11,862 nucleotides of DNA from Alphaproteobacteria bacterium UBA2966 (GTDB lineage: Bacteria; Pseudomonadota; Alphaproteobacteria; UBA2966): contig DEBC01000037.1 in NCBI GenBank assembly GCA_002348365.1, forward strand, positions 1 through 11,862, read 5' to 3'. The notes beneath the pieces are model-generated. The model ran no database searches and was not told the DNA's origin. It saw nothing but the letters and a program-made list of their open reading frames with translations. A program made the translations under genes and the position numbers. Positions 1 through 6,689 of this stretch are shown piece by piece. Every line of letters begins with the position of its first letter. The first letter of the stretch is position 1.

Positions 1-243
1 CGACTGCCACATGGCCGCAATCTGGCCGGGATCGGTGACGTCACATGGAAACGCCTCGACCTTCACCTTATTCCCACCGGCCTTAGACAGCACCTCCTGT
101 CGACCTGCATCCAGGTTGTCGACCGAGCGTGACACCATCGCGACATTCGCGCCCGATTCCGCAAACTTCCCGGCCATCGCCAAGCCTAGCCCCTCGCTCG
201 CGCCACTGATCAGCGCTGTGCGCCCATCCAGACGTACATCCAT
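1..243 (-). CDS. Short-chain dehydrogenase/reductase (SDR), 5' part only
   Basis: This is the N-terminal 81 codons of an SDR-family NAD(P)-dependent oxidoreductase; the rest lies off the left edge. The translation begins MDVRLDGRTALISGASEGLG, giving the SDR cofactor motif in the form SGASEGLG (usual TGxxxGxG) at residues 13-20. A basic SR pair near residue 38 after the second beta strand hints at NADP(H), and CDVTD at about residues 67-71 is the usual adenine-contacting Asp segment. The catalytic Ser-Tyr-Lys is out of the window, so the substrate cannot be judged. The ATG at 243 is preceded by a good Shine-Dalgarno (AGGAGA, 5 bases upstream). It is divergent from the molybdoenzyme gene, 103 bases apart, so the two may share regulation. 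The family call is firm; the role is unknown. Confidence 0.9.
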   Translation of the reverse strand, partial: MDVRLDGRTALISGASEGLGLAMAGKFAESGANVAMVSRSVDNLDAGRQEVLSKAGGNKVKVEAFPCDVTDPGQIAAMWQS

Positions 244-293
244 GACTTTCTCCTGCTCTGCTTCCCGGATGATTGTACGCACTCTCACACGCT

Positions 294-320
294 TTGACAG
301 ACCCCGGCTCTAATGTGCAA
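294..320 (+). promoter_or_regulatory. Possible sigma70 promoter for the molybdoenzyme gene
   Basis: A perfect -35 hexamer TTGACA lies at 294-299, followed after a short 15-base spacer by TGCAAT (315-320), which matches TATAAT at four of six positions. The spacer is below the usual 16-18, so the -10 assignment is weak. The position, about 27 bases ahead of the ATG at 347, is sensible. Confidence 0.25.
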
Positions 321-334
321 TCTCAACCACAAAC

Positions 335-339
335 AAGGA
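335..339 (+). promoter_or_regulatory. Ribosome binding site of the molybdoenzyme gene
   Basis: AAGGA sits 7 bases before the ATG at 347, which supports that start over in-frame alternatives. Confidence 0.6.
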
Positions 340-346
340 CATATCC

Positions 347-2659
347 ATGAGCACAAACCTGCGCAGTCATTCGTCCCACTGGGGCGCTTTCACGGCCGAG
401 GTCGATGATGGACGGATCGTTGGCGTCCGCCCCTTCCAGAAGGATCCGGATCCCTCTCCCCTGATCGAGTCCATACCCGATGCGGTCTATGACGAAAGTC
501 GGGTCGCACGACCGATGATCCGCCAGAGCTGGCTCGATCATGGTCCCGGCGGCAAACGCAAGCAGCGCGGAGCCGAACCTTTTATCGCCGTGCCCTGGGA
601 TGAGGCTCTAGACATGGTCGCAGCGGAAATCGACCGCGTGCGCAATACGTATGGCAACAGCGCCATCTTCGGCGGTTCCTACGGATGGTCGAGCGCCGGC
701 CGCTTTCATCATGCCAAGACGCAATTGCACCGCTATCTGAATACCATCGGCGGCTTCACTGCGCAGAAGCACACCTACTCGATTGCCGCGGGCTACGCGA
801 TCCTGCCGCATATCCTTGGTTCCGCGCGCGCCGCGATGACCGACTACACGAGCTGGGACTCAATCGCGGCGAACACCGAACTCATGGTCGCGTTCGGCGG
901 CGTACCACTTAAGAACATGCAGGTGCTCTCGGGCGGACCGGCGGAGCATGTCTCGGCACCGTCGCTTCAGGCCGCCGTCGCGGCAGGTGTTGATATCGTG
1001 AATATCTCTCCCATTCGCAATGACGTGGCTGAGCATCTGGGCGCCGAATGGTTGCCCCTGCGTCCAAACAGCGACGTAGCACTAATGCTCGCGCTGGCCC
1101 ATACCCTCGAAACGGAGGGACTGGCGGACATGGACTTCCTCGCACGCTACTGCGTTGGATATGAACGCTTTCGCGCCTACCTAATCGGGGCGAATGGCGG
1201 AACCGCGCGGGACGCAGACTGGGCTGCCCCAATCTGCGACATCGAACCGGACACGATTCGCTCCCTCGCTCGGCGGATGGCGAAGAAACGAACCTTCATC
1301 AACACCAACTGGTCGCTGCAGCGTGGCGAGTATGGCGAACAGCCATTCTGGATGACGGTTACGCTGGCCGCGATGCTTGGAGGAATCGGGCTTCCTGGCC
1401 GAGGATTCGGATTCGGATACGGCAGCATGGGGAATACCGGTAACCCACGCCGAGAGGCCCCAACACCGTCCCTGTCCACTGGTACGAATCCCTGCGAAGA
1501 GTGGATTCCGGTGGCACGAATTTCCGACATGCTGTTACATCCCGGAAAAGCTTATGAGTTTGATGGTCAGGAGCGCATCTATCCCGAAATACGCCTGATT
1601 TACTGGTGCGGCGGCAATCCGTTCCATCACCATCAGGATCTGAACCGCCTCGTTCGCGCTTGGCGATGCCCGGAAACGATCATCGTGAATGATCCATGGT
1701 GGACGGCGACCGCAAAATTTTCGGACATCGTCTTACCCTCCACCACGACGCTTGAGCGCAACGACATCGGCGCGACCTCGAAGGATCGCTTCATCATAGC
1801 AATGGACCGGGCCATCGCGCCGGTCGGAGAGGCACGAAATGACTTCGATATCTTCCGCGCCCTGGCAAGGCGCGCGGGGACCGAGGAAGCCTTCACCGAG
1901 GGGCGCGAGGAGAATACGTGGCTGCGCTACCTTTATGATCGCGCCCGCCAACAGGCGGCTGAGGTCGACCTGATCCTGCCGAGCTACGACGAGTTCTGGG
2001 AGACCGGCTACGCCGAAACACCGCGGTCGGATCGCCCGATGGTACTTCTCGAGGCTTTCCGCACCGACCCGGAGACGGCAGCACTATCCTCACCGTCGGG
2101 CAAGATAGAAATCTTCTCCGAGGTTGTCGACGGCTTCGGCTATGATGATTGCCCGGGCCATCCGACTTGGATCGAACCCAACGAGTGGCTCGGCGGCAAG
2201 ACAGCGCGCACCTATCCCCTGCACATGATCTCGAACCAACCAAAGACACGCCTGCATGGGCAGATGGACAACGGACGGGTCAGCCGGGACAGCAAGATCC
2301 GGGATCGCGAACCTGTCTGGATGCACCCCGACGACGCGGCTGCACGCGGCATTTATAACGGCGATGCCGTTCGCATCTTCAACGCACGTGGTGCGGCGTT
2401 GGCCGGGGTTTACGTGACGGAGGATGTGCGGCCTGGCGTCGTTCAGTTCGCAACCGGCGCTTGGTACGATCCGGCCGACCCGGCCACCGAAAACAGCATC
2501 GACAAGCACGGCAATCCGAACGTCCTAACCCGTGATATCGGCACCTCGCGCCTCGGGCAGGGACCCAGCGCCCATAGTGCCCTAGTCGAGATAGAGCGTT
2601 ACAACGGCGATCTGCCGCCCGTCACGGCGCATAAGCCTCCGGAAATTCGGACCCGCTAG
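347..2659 (+). CDS. Molybdopterin oxidoreductase, BisC/TorZ/DMSO-reductase type, cytoplasmic
   Basis: A 770-residue bis-MGD molybdoenzyme of the DMSO reductase family, closest in layout to biotin sulfoxide reductase BisC and TMAO/DMSO reductases. Members reduce S- or N-oxides by oxygen-atom transfer at molybdenum. Seen here: the N-terminal HWGAF segment (residues 11-15), and no Cys-x2-Cys-x3-Cys cluster, so no [4Fe-4S] centre. The active-site segment GGSYGWSSAGR spans residues 109-119; by alignment from memory Ser116 is the Mo ligand (Ser147 of Rhodobacter DMSO reductase). The C-terminal cofactor-binding domain (about 620-740) includes GAWYDP and DKHGNPNVLT, typical of this subgroup. The N-terminus has no Tat twin-arginine signal, so the enzyme should stay in the cytoplasm like BisC. 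Length matches BisC. No cytochrome or chaperone gene adjoins it. The substrate is unknown: biotin sulfoxide, methionine sulfoxide, or another S- or N-oxide are all possible. Confidence 0.92.
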   Translation: MSTNLRSHSSHWGAFTAEVDDGRIVGVRPFQKDPDPSPLIESIPDAVYDESRVARPMIRQSWLDHGPGGKRKQRGAEPFIAVPWDEALDMVAAEIDRVRNTYGNSAIFGGSYGWSSAGRFHHAKTQLHRYLNTIGGFTAQKHTYSIAAGYAILPHILGSARAAMTDYTSWDSIAANTELMVAFGGVPLKNMQVLSGGPAEHVSAPSLQAAVAAGVDIVNISPIRNDVAEHLGAEWLPLRPNSDVALMLALAHTLETEGLADMDFLARYCVGYERFRAYLIGANGGTARDADWAAPICDIEPDTIRSLARRMAKKRTFINTNWSLQRGEYGEQPFWMTVTLAAMLGGIGLPGRGFGFGYGSMGNTGNPRREAPTPSLSTGTNPCEEWIPVARISDMLLHPGKAYEFDGQERIYPEIRLIYWCGGNPFHHHQDLNRLVRAWRCPETIIVNDPWWTATAKFSDIVLPSTTTLERNDIGATSKDRFIIAMDRAIAPVGEARNDFDIFRALARRAGTEEAFTEGREENTWLRYLYDRARQQAAEVDLILPSYDEFWETGYAETPRSDRPMVLLEAFRTDPETAALSSPSGKIEIFSEVVDGFGYDDCPGHPTWIEPNEWLGGKTARTYPLHMISNQPKTRLHGQMDNGRVSRDSKIRDREPVWMHPDDAAARGIYNGDAVRIFNARGAALAGVYVTEDVRPGVVQFATGAWYDPADPATENSIDKHGNPNVLTRDIGTSRLGQGPSAHSALVEIERYNGDLPPVTAHKPPEIRTR

Positions 2660-2717
2660 GAGGCTCACGCAGTGGCTACATGCAATAGGGTAGCAGAAAC
2701 CCAGAGTGGTTCAGATC

Positions 2718-2734
2718 TAGGGATCCCTATTTTA
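2718..2734 (+). terminator. Possible weak terminator after the molybdoenzyme gene
   Basis: A perfect 12-base palindrome TAGGGATCCCTA (2718-2729) is followed by TTTTATT in the gap between the converging molybdoenzyme and aminotransferase genes. Because the two arms meet without a spacer, the real stem is only 4 base pairs with a 4-base loop, so termination strength is doubtful. Confidence 0.25.
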
Positions 2735-2765
2735 TTGGGGCGGAAGAGAGCGGATAGCGCTCGAC

Positions 2766-2921
2766 ATGTTTGGTAACCTGAAAAATGTGAGCGCGACCGT
2801 GCTTTTGGCAGCCGCATTGTCGACAGTGGGCTTGAGCAGGTTTCAAGGCTCGTCAATCCATGCGCCTACATTGAAGGTACCCCGCTCCGATATCTCATTT
2901 ACCACTAAGAAGCTGGGTTGA
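2766..2921 (+). CDS. Possible 51-residue small ORF with signal-like N-terminus
   Basis: An ORF from ATG 2766 encodes 51 residues beginning MFGNLKNVSATVLLAAALST: a charged start, then a hydrophobic stretch (about residues 10-23) like a short signal or membrane segment, then a polar tail. It overlaps the 3' end of the opposite-strand aminotransferase gene by 17 bases. No convincing ribosome binding site precedes it and no family is recognised. It may be a chance ORF or a remnant. Confidence 0.15.
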   Translation: MFGNLKNVSATVLLAAALSTVGLSRFQGSSIHAPTLKVPRSDISFTTKKLG

Positions 2922-3807
2922 GGCCACGGAAATCATAGCCCGTATCGGTGGCAAAGGCCTCGATTAGGCGCTTGGTGATCGGTCCAGGAATTCCATGTTT
3001 CGAAATAAATCCATCAACTGAAGCGACCGGCGTTGCGCAGATTGCGCTGGAGGTAATGAAGAACTCTTCTGCCTGAGCCACGTCATACATAGTGAAGTGG
3101 CGTTCCTCAATTGGAATGGTCAGGATCTCGCACAGTTCGAACAAAACCTTGCGGGTGACGCCCTCAAGGATGTTTCGTTCGGGTGCTGTCCAGACCACGC
3201 CGTCACGCACCAGAAAAAAGTTCGCCACTGATGTCTCGGCGATATTTCCGTTCAGATCGAGCATCAGCGGCAGCGCATCGCGCGTCGCAGCATCCAACTC
3301 GGCTAAAATCTGATTCATCTTACTTGTGACCTTGGCACGCGTCTCGACGCATTCTGGTGGGTTTCGACGCACCGACGACACCGTCATCCGCACACCTTCC
3401 GAATAGTTTCGCGCAATCCCCGTCGTATCGACCGGCCGGAAGAAGATCATTACGGTCGCCGGTCCCGCCGCATGGATGCGCATAGACGGGGTGTCCTCGC
3501 CGCGGGTAACCCAATGGCCGATTCTGTACATCGCGTCTTCGCTGAGCCGATCCTTGTTCGCCGCGAGTAGCGCCTCCGTCGCCACAATCATCTGAGCCGG
3601 TGAAAGCCCCGGATCGATCCGCACATAATTCAGCGAGCGATAAAGCCGATCAATGTGATCTTCGAGACGATACATCTGGTGCCCGAAGCAAGGGGTGACC
3701 TCGTAGATCCCGTCGCCCCACAAGAACCCCCTATCAAAGGGAGAAATCCTTGCTTCTGCGGCCTCGATAATATCACCGTTGAGAGAAATCAGGGGTTCGC
3801 CGATCAT
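2905..3807 (-). CDS. Class IV PLP aminotransferase, D-amino-acid-transaminase-like
   Basis: A 300-residue fold-type IV PLP enzyme, the family of D-amino acid transaminase, branched-chain transaminase, 4-amino-4-deoxychorismate lyase and (R)-amine transaminases. Visible hallmarks: SPFDRGFLWGDGIYE (residues 22-36), the family's N-terminal signature; HIDRLYRSL (51-59); VTRG (100-103); the Schiff-base lysine by alignment at Lys159 in ETRAKVTSKMNQ; and the cofactor-pyridine Glu191 in AETSVANFF. The GDGIYEV and HIDRLYRS segments resemble D-amino acid transaminase more than IlvE, so transfer from a D-amino acid or (R)-amine is a reasonable guess. The ATG at 3807 was chosen because GAGG lies 5 bases upstream; a TTG eight codons earlier is in frame but lacks such a site. 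It diverges from the EamA transporter across a shared inverted repeat, suggesting joint control. Confidence 0.9.
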   Translation of the reverse strand: MIGEPLISLNGDIIEAAEARISPFDRGFLWGDGIYEVTPCFGHQMYRLEDHIDRLYRSLNYVRIDPGLSPAQMIVATEALLAANKDRLSEDAMYRIGHWVTRGEDTPSMRIHAAGPATVMIFFRPVDTTGIARNYSEGVRMTVSSVRRNPPECVETRAKVTSKMNQILAELDAATRDALPLMLDLNGNIAETSVANFFLVRDGVVWTAPERNILEGVTRKVLFELCEILTIPIEERHFTMYDVAQAEEFFITSSAICATPVASVDGFISKHGIPGPITKRLIEAFATDTGYDFRGLNPAS

Positions 3808-3831
3808 TGCAGCCTCGTTTTTCAAGTCCAA

Positions 3832-3859
3832 TTGTTCGCAGATGATATGTAAGTAATAT
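3832..3859 (+). promoter_or_regulatory. Candidate sigma70 promoter for the EamA transporter
   Basis: TTGTTC (3832-3837) and TAATAT (3854-3859) are separated by 16 bases and match the consensus at four and five of six positions. The -10 hexamer lies inside one arm of the inverted repeat at 3836-3870, so a protein bound there would cover this promoter. A start near 3866 would leave a leader of about 25 bases. Confidence 0.45.
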
Positions 3860-3870
3860 CAGTTCTGCGA
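3836..3870. promoter_or_regulatory. Long imperfect inverted repeat, likely operator between divergent genes
   Basis: The left arm TCGCAGA-TGATAT (3836-3848) is matched by the right arm ATATCA-(GT)-TCTGCGA (3856-3870) around a 7-base centre GTAAGTA. All 13 arm positions pair, with only a two-base GT insertion (3862-3863) in the right arm. The inner TGATAT-N7-ATATCA also fits the T-N11-A pattern of LysR-type sites. It occupies the middle of the 82-base gap between the divergent aminotransferase and EamA genes and overlaps the candidate promoter of the latter. No regulator gene is in the window, so the binding protein is unknown. Confidence 0.55.
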
Positions 3871-3889
3871 CTCCAAGGGCCGCACCATT

Positions 3890-4858
3890 GTGGCGGTTGA
3901 AACATCGAAAAAGGGGATGCACTTGCGCCGCGAGGTCCTGGGAATATTTATCGTGCTCGGCGTCGGCGTTTGCTTTGCTTTATCCAATACGCTGGCAGGC
4001 CTCGCCTATACCGGCGGCGCCAATCCGTTGTCAGTCGCGACAATTCGCTACTTCCTACCCGCCATCATTCTCGTCACCATTCTCGCCGCGACCGGCAAAA
4101 ACCTTCTCCTACCCCGGCGAGAGGGATGTATCGCCTGTGGTCTAGGGGCCGTCACGGCGATCTATTCTTGGTCGGTGCTGGCCGCGATCGAGATCCTTCC
4201 CGTCCCGCTTGCGATCCTGATCTTCTATCTTTTCCCGTTGATCACCACCTTTATGGTGGTCATCCTCGGCTGGGAAAAACTCAGGCTGATGACTGCCCTG
4301 TGCGCTGTCGTCGCTTTCGGTGGTCTCACCCTCGCCCTGGGCATTCACGGGGGCGCGCTGAGTCCGCTGGGAATTGCATTGGCTACGGTAGGAGCATTGG
4401 GTCTAGCCACGGTCTCCCTTGTCAGCAGCCGCGTGATTCGTGCCGGTGACCCGCGACAGGTCACCCTCTACATCGCCGCAACGGCCGCCGTGATATTCCT
4501 CGCCGTAATCCTGATAAGGGGACAATTTCTGTTGCCCAACACGAACCCGGCATGGTGGGGTTTTATCACCAACAACATTTTCTTCGCCGCGGCGCTGATC
4601 GGTTACTTTGTTGGCATTCAGATGATCGGGCCGGTTCGGACAACGCTGTTCTCATATATAGAACCCGTGGCGACTATCGCCGCGGCCTTGGTGTTGCTCG
4701 ACCAGAGCCTAGCGCCGCTTCAAATCGTCGGTGTTCTGGTCGTCGTCAGTGCACTAATCGCCGCCGGCCGCGTGAGCACTAGGCGCGCGCCACAGGCTCC
4801 CCAGCAAACGGAGTCCGGTACATCAGCCGAGATGCACTGTCGACGAAATTTCGACTAG
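3890..4858 (+). CDS. EamA/DMT-family transporter (RhaT/YdcZ-like permease)
   Basis: A 322-residue inner-membrane protein of the drug/metabolite transporter superfamily. About ten hydrophobic segments can be read, roughly at residues 16-36, 48-68, 78-98, 102-126, 130-150, 155-178, 190-210, 220-245, 248-270 and 275-293, forming two EamA repeats (about 16-150 and 155-293). Typical motifs are NPLSVATIRYFLP in helix 2 and IEPVATIAAALVLLDQSL in helix 9. EamA carriers move small metabolites such as amino acids or nucleosides, often outward; the substrate is not predictable. The GTG at 3890 has AAGGG ten bases upstream; an in-frame ATG at 3917 follows AAGGGG with no spacer and is less likely. The last 29 residues are polar, and the final 36 bases overlap the 3' end of the converging RutC-like gene. 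Confidence 0.88.
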   Translation: MAVETSKKGMHLRREVLGIFIVLGVGVCFALSNTLAGLAYTGGANPLSVATIRYFLPAIILVTILAATGKNLLLPRREGCIACGLGAVTAIYSWSVLAAIEILPVPLAILIFYLFPLITTFMVVILGWEKLRLMTALCAVVAFGGLTLALGIHGGALSPLGIALATVGALGLATVSLVSSRVIRAGDPRQVTLYIAATAAVIFLAVILIRGQFLLPNTNPAWWGFITNNIFFAAALIGYFVGIQMIGPVRTTLFSYIEPVATIAAALVLLDQSLAPLQIVGVLVVVSALIAAGRVSTRRAPQAPQQTESGTSAEMHCRRNFD

Positions 4859-5206
4859 AAACTCGGGCTTCACTAGTTCGGCCTTGATGCAATAGCGCGC
4901 CGGCGGGTTGTTGCCAAAATATTCTTGGTAGACCTCGTTCATACCGGCATAGTCGGCTAGATTCGCCAGAAATATCTGGTTGAACGCCACATCGGCAAGG
5001 GTGCCACCGCCGGCCTCAACCACGCTCTTCACCGCCTCAATCACTTGCCGGGTCTGAGAGTATATATCGCCAACCCCGACGGTGTTACCTTCCGCGTCCA
5101 TAGAGAGGATGCCCGACACATAGATGGTGTTTCCAGTGCGGACACCAGGCGAATAGGGTGCCAACGGCGGGGCAGAACCCGGCGGGATAATCGCTTCATG
5201 GGCCAT
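4823..5206 (-). CDS. RutC-like RidA-family protein
   Basis: A 127-residue RidA/YjgF/UK114-family protein, probably a soluble trimer. RidA proteins hydrolyse enamine/imine intermediates; RutC acts on 3-aminoacrylate (or its peracid) in pyrimidine breakdown. The sequence follows RutC rather than generic RidA: IIPPGSAPPLAPYSPG at the N-terminus, YVSGILSMD (29-37), QTRQVIEAVKSVVEAGGGT (51-69), and PPARYCIKAELVKP (101-114) with the conserved arginine at 104. Residues Cys106 and Glu119 line the expected inter-subunit pocket. A very strong Shine-Dalgarno AAGGAGG (5212-5218) lies 5 bases before the ATG, suggesting high expression. It is the last gene of a four-gene operon, 26 bases after a RutD-like hydrolase. 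Since rutA and rutB are absent here, its substrate may differ from that of E. coli RutC, for instance a 2-aminomuconate-type enamine. Confidence 0.9.
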   Translation of the reverse strand: MAHEAIIPPGSAPPLAPYSPGVRTGNTIYVSGILSMDAEGNTVGVGDIYSQTRQVIEAVKSVVEAGGGTLADVAFNQIFLANLADYAGMNEVYQEYFGNNPPARYCIKAELVKPEFLVEISSTVHLG

Positions 5207-5232
5207 GACGACCTCCTTCTGTGACGTGGAAA

Positions 5233-6018
5233 TTAGATTGCAAAAAAGTCCTCAACAATCTCGTTGAAGATATCAGGCACTGTGCGCGAACAGGCATGTC
5301 CGCCATAGTCAAGCAGACGATAATCGGCTCCCGGTATCGCGTCGGCTAGCGCTGCCGAAAAATAGGCTGGCGTCTGATGGTCGTCGCACGCGCACACCAC
5401 AAGCGTCGGCACGGAGATACCTGCCAATTGTGCGCGCCGGTCGAATGCCTGCACAGCCTCGATCCGACTAGTCATGACGGGCACCGGTGCCAGCATCGCC
5501 ACCTGTGAGGCCTGTTGCTTTTCGAGAAGTTCCGAATTCACCGAGATCCAGTCCGGCGGATATAGCATCAGGCTAGTCATATCACCGTAAAGTTCCGGCC
5601 CCTGGTTCTCGAGTATAGAGCGGCGCACACGCCAAACCTTCGACCGGTATGCATCACCATGTGTGGTGCTCGCATAGATCACCAACTTACGAAGTCGTTC
5701 TGGATTCTCGATGGCGATGATCTGCGCGATATTCCCGCCAGTCGAATGACCGAGATAGTCGACACTGTCGATTCCAAGCTCATCCAACAACGCCAACAGA
5801 TCGTCGCGTAACTGTTCGATGCTCGCCACGGGCTCATGACTGCTGCGGCCGGTACCGCGCTGATCGTAGGAAATCACGGTCCGCGACTTCGAGAAGTACG
5901 CCACCTGTTCCGCCCAGTAATTCGCGGTCCCGCCCATGCCCGCAACTAGCAAAAGTGGCGGGCCATCGCCTTGGATATCGTAATACTGAGTTATGCCATT
6001 GGCTTCGATTTCGGCCAT
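5233..6018 (-). CDS. Alpha/beta hydrolase, RutD-like
   Basis: A 261-residue alpha/beta-fold hydrolase. Several segments echo RutD of the pyrimidine pathway (carbamate/aminoacrylate hydrolysis): YDQRGTG (about 51-57), LYPPDW (152-157), the acid-residue loop CDDHQTP, and YGGHACSRTVPDIFN near the end. Unlike E. coli RutD, whose elbow as I recall it reads GHALG, this protein has GHSTGG with a serine nucleophile at about Ser92, plus Asp213 and His241, so a complete hydrolase triad is present. N-formylmaleamate deformylases and hydroxymuconate-semialdehyde hydrolases are related alternatives. The ATG at 6018 (preceded by GGGG) is preferred to a TTG one codon earlier. It is the third gene of the operon, 39 bases after the cupin gene and 26 before the RutC-like gene, a pairing that supports the RutD comparison. 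Confidence 0.87.
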   Translation of the reverse strand: MAEIEANGITQYYDIQGDGPPLLLVAGMGGTANYWAEQVAYFSKSRTVISYDQRGTGRSSHEPVASIEQLRDDLLALLDELGIDSVDYLGHSTGGNIAQIIAIENPERLRKLVIYASTTHGDAYRSKVWRVRRSILENQGPELYGDMTSLMLYPPDWISVNSELLEKQQASQVAMLAPVPVMTSRIEAVQAFDRRAQLAGISVPTLVVCACDDHQTPAYFSAALADAIPGADYRLLDYGGHACSRTVPDIFNEIVEDFFAI

Positions 6019-6057
6019 CAAGTTACCCCGGCGTTCATCGGACTGCTCACAGCGCCG

Positions 6058-6630
6058 CTAGGACTTCGGCGGATCGAACGGCATGATCTCGTCGAACGCA
6101 TCGGCGACCTTTTCGCCATACTTAGCCGACACCCGTTCCTTGACCGAATGCGGCATCGTGACGTCGTCACGCTCTATGGGTCCCGTGAGGATGGTGAGCT
6201 GGACCGCGTCCCCGTCGCCCACATTATTAAACTCGCGATAGACGCCCGGCGGACATGAAAAAACGTCCCACTGGTTTAGTACACGCTTATGCTCGATCGG
6301 ATCTCCAACCCGGTATTCAATCGAGCCCTGCAACACCATGAAAGTCTCGTAAGTCTCGTTGTGATCATGCAGGCAGGGCCCCTGGCCCGGCGGCATGATC
6401 GAGATGAACATGGTGGTCCCATTGGCACCAATAATTGGCGCGCGGTTTCCGAACGGACTCTTCGTGTCCTCGAGGATCACCGCCATGATCTTTCGGGCGA
6501 AGAATACATCCCATGCATCTTGGGGGACCCAGGCCAAATCGTCGGTCGTCGACATCGGCTTGAGCTCGTCAAAGCGCCCGATACGGGCGTCGAGCTCCTC
6601 CGCCGTCGGCGTAAAGATTTCGGTTGGCAT
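6058..6630 (-). CDS. Single-domain cupin protein
   Basis: A 190-residue protein with one central cupin barrel (about residues 70-150). Motif 1 is a perfect match to G(x)5HxH(x)4E(x)6G: GQGPCLHDHNETYETFMVLQG, split as GQGPCLHDHNE and TYETFMVLQG, with His88, His90 and Glu95 as metal ligands. Motif 2 reads CPPGVYREFNN (126-136): proline, glycine and asparagine are in place but the usual fourth ligand, histidine, is Arg132. The enzyme may still bind metal through three ligands or may have another role. Cupins include dioxygenases, isomerases, decarboxylases and simple binding proteins, so no reaction is assigned; context with RidA and hydrolase genes makes a ring-cleavage or isomerase role conceivable. 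GAGGGAG (6638-6644) lies 7 bases before the ATG. Second gene of the operon, 59 bases after the upstream hydrolase. Confidence 0.85.
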   Translation of the reverse strand: MPTEIFTPTAEELDARIGRFDELKPMSTTDDLAWVPQDAWDVFFARKIMAVILEDTKSPFGNRAPIIGANGTTMFISIMPPGQGPCLHDHNETYETFMVLQGSIEYRVGDPIEHKRVLNQWDVFSCPPGVYREFNNVGDGDAVQLTILTGPIERDDVTMPHSVKERVSAKYGEKVADAFDEIMPFDPPKS

Positions 6631-6689
6631 TATCTCGCTCCCTCATTTCTTGAATCAGGAGCTAGCGTAACCAACAACCTGCTGGCCCA

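Noticed and set aside
347..2659. Long frames on both strands inside the molybdoenzyme gene
   Set aside because: They are arginine/proline-rich shadow frames of a high-GC coding region, while the main frame matches a known family end to end.
2713..2726. Adjacent AGATCT and GGATCC restriction sites, possible cloning scar
   Set aside because: Single six-base sites occur by chance and the surrounding sequence shows no vector or composition break.
2709..2732. tRNA T-arm-like GGTTCAGATCT sequence in the convergent gap
   Set aside because: The flanking bases do not pair into T or acceptor stems and no anticodon arm could be laid out.
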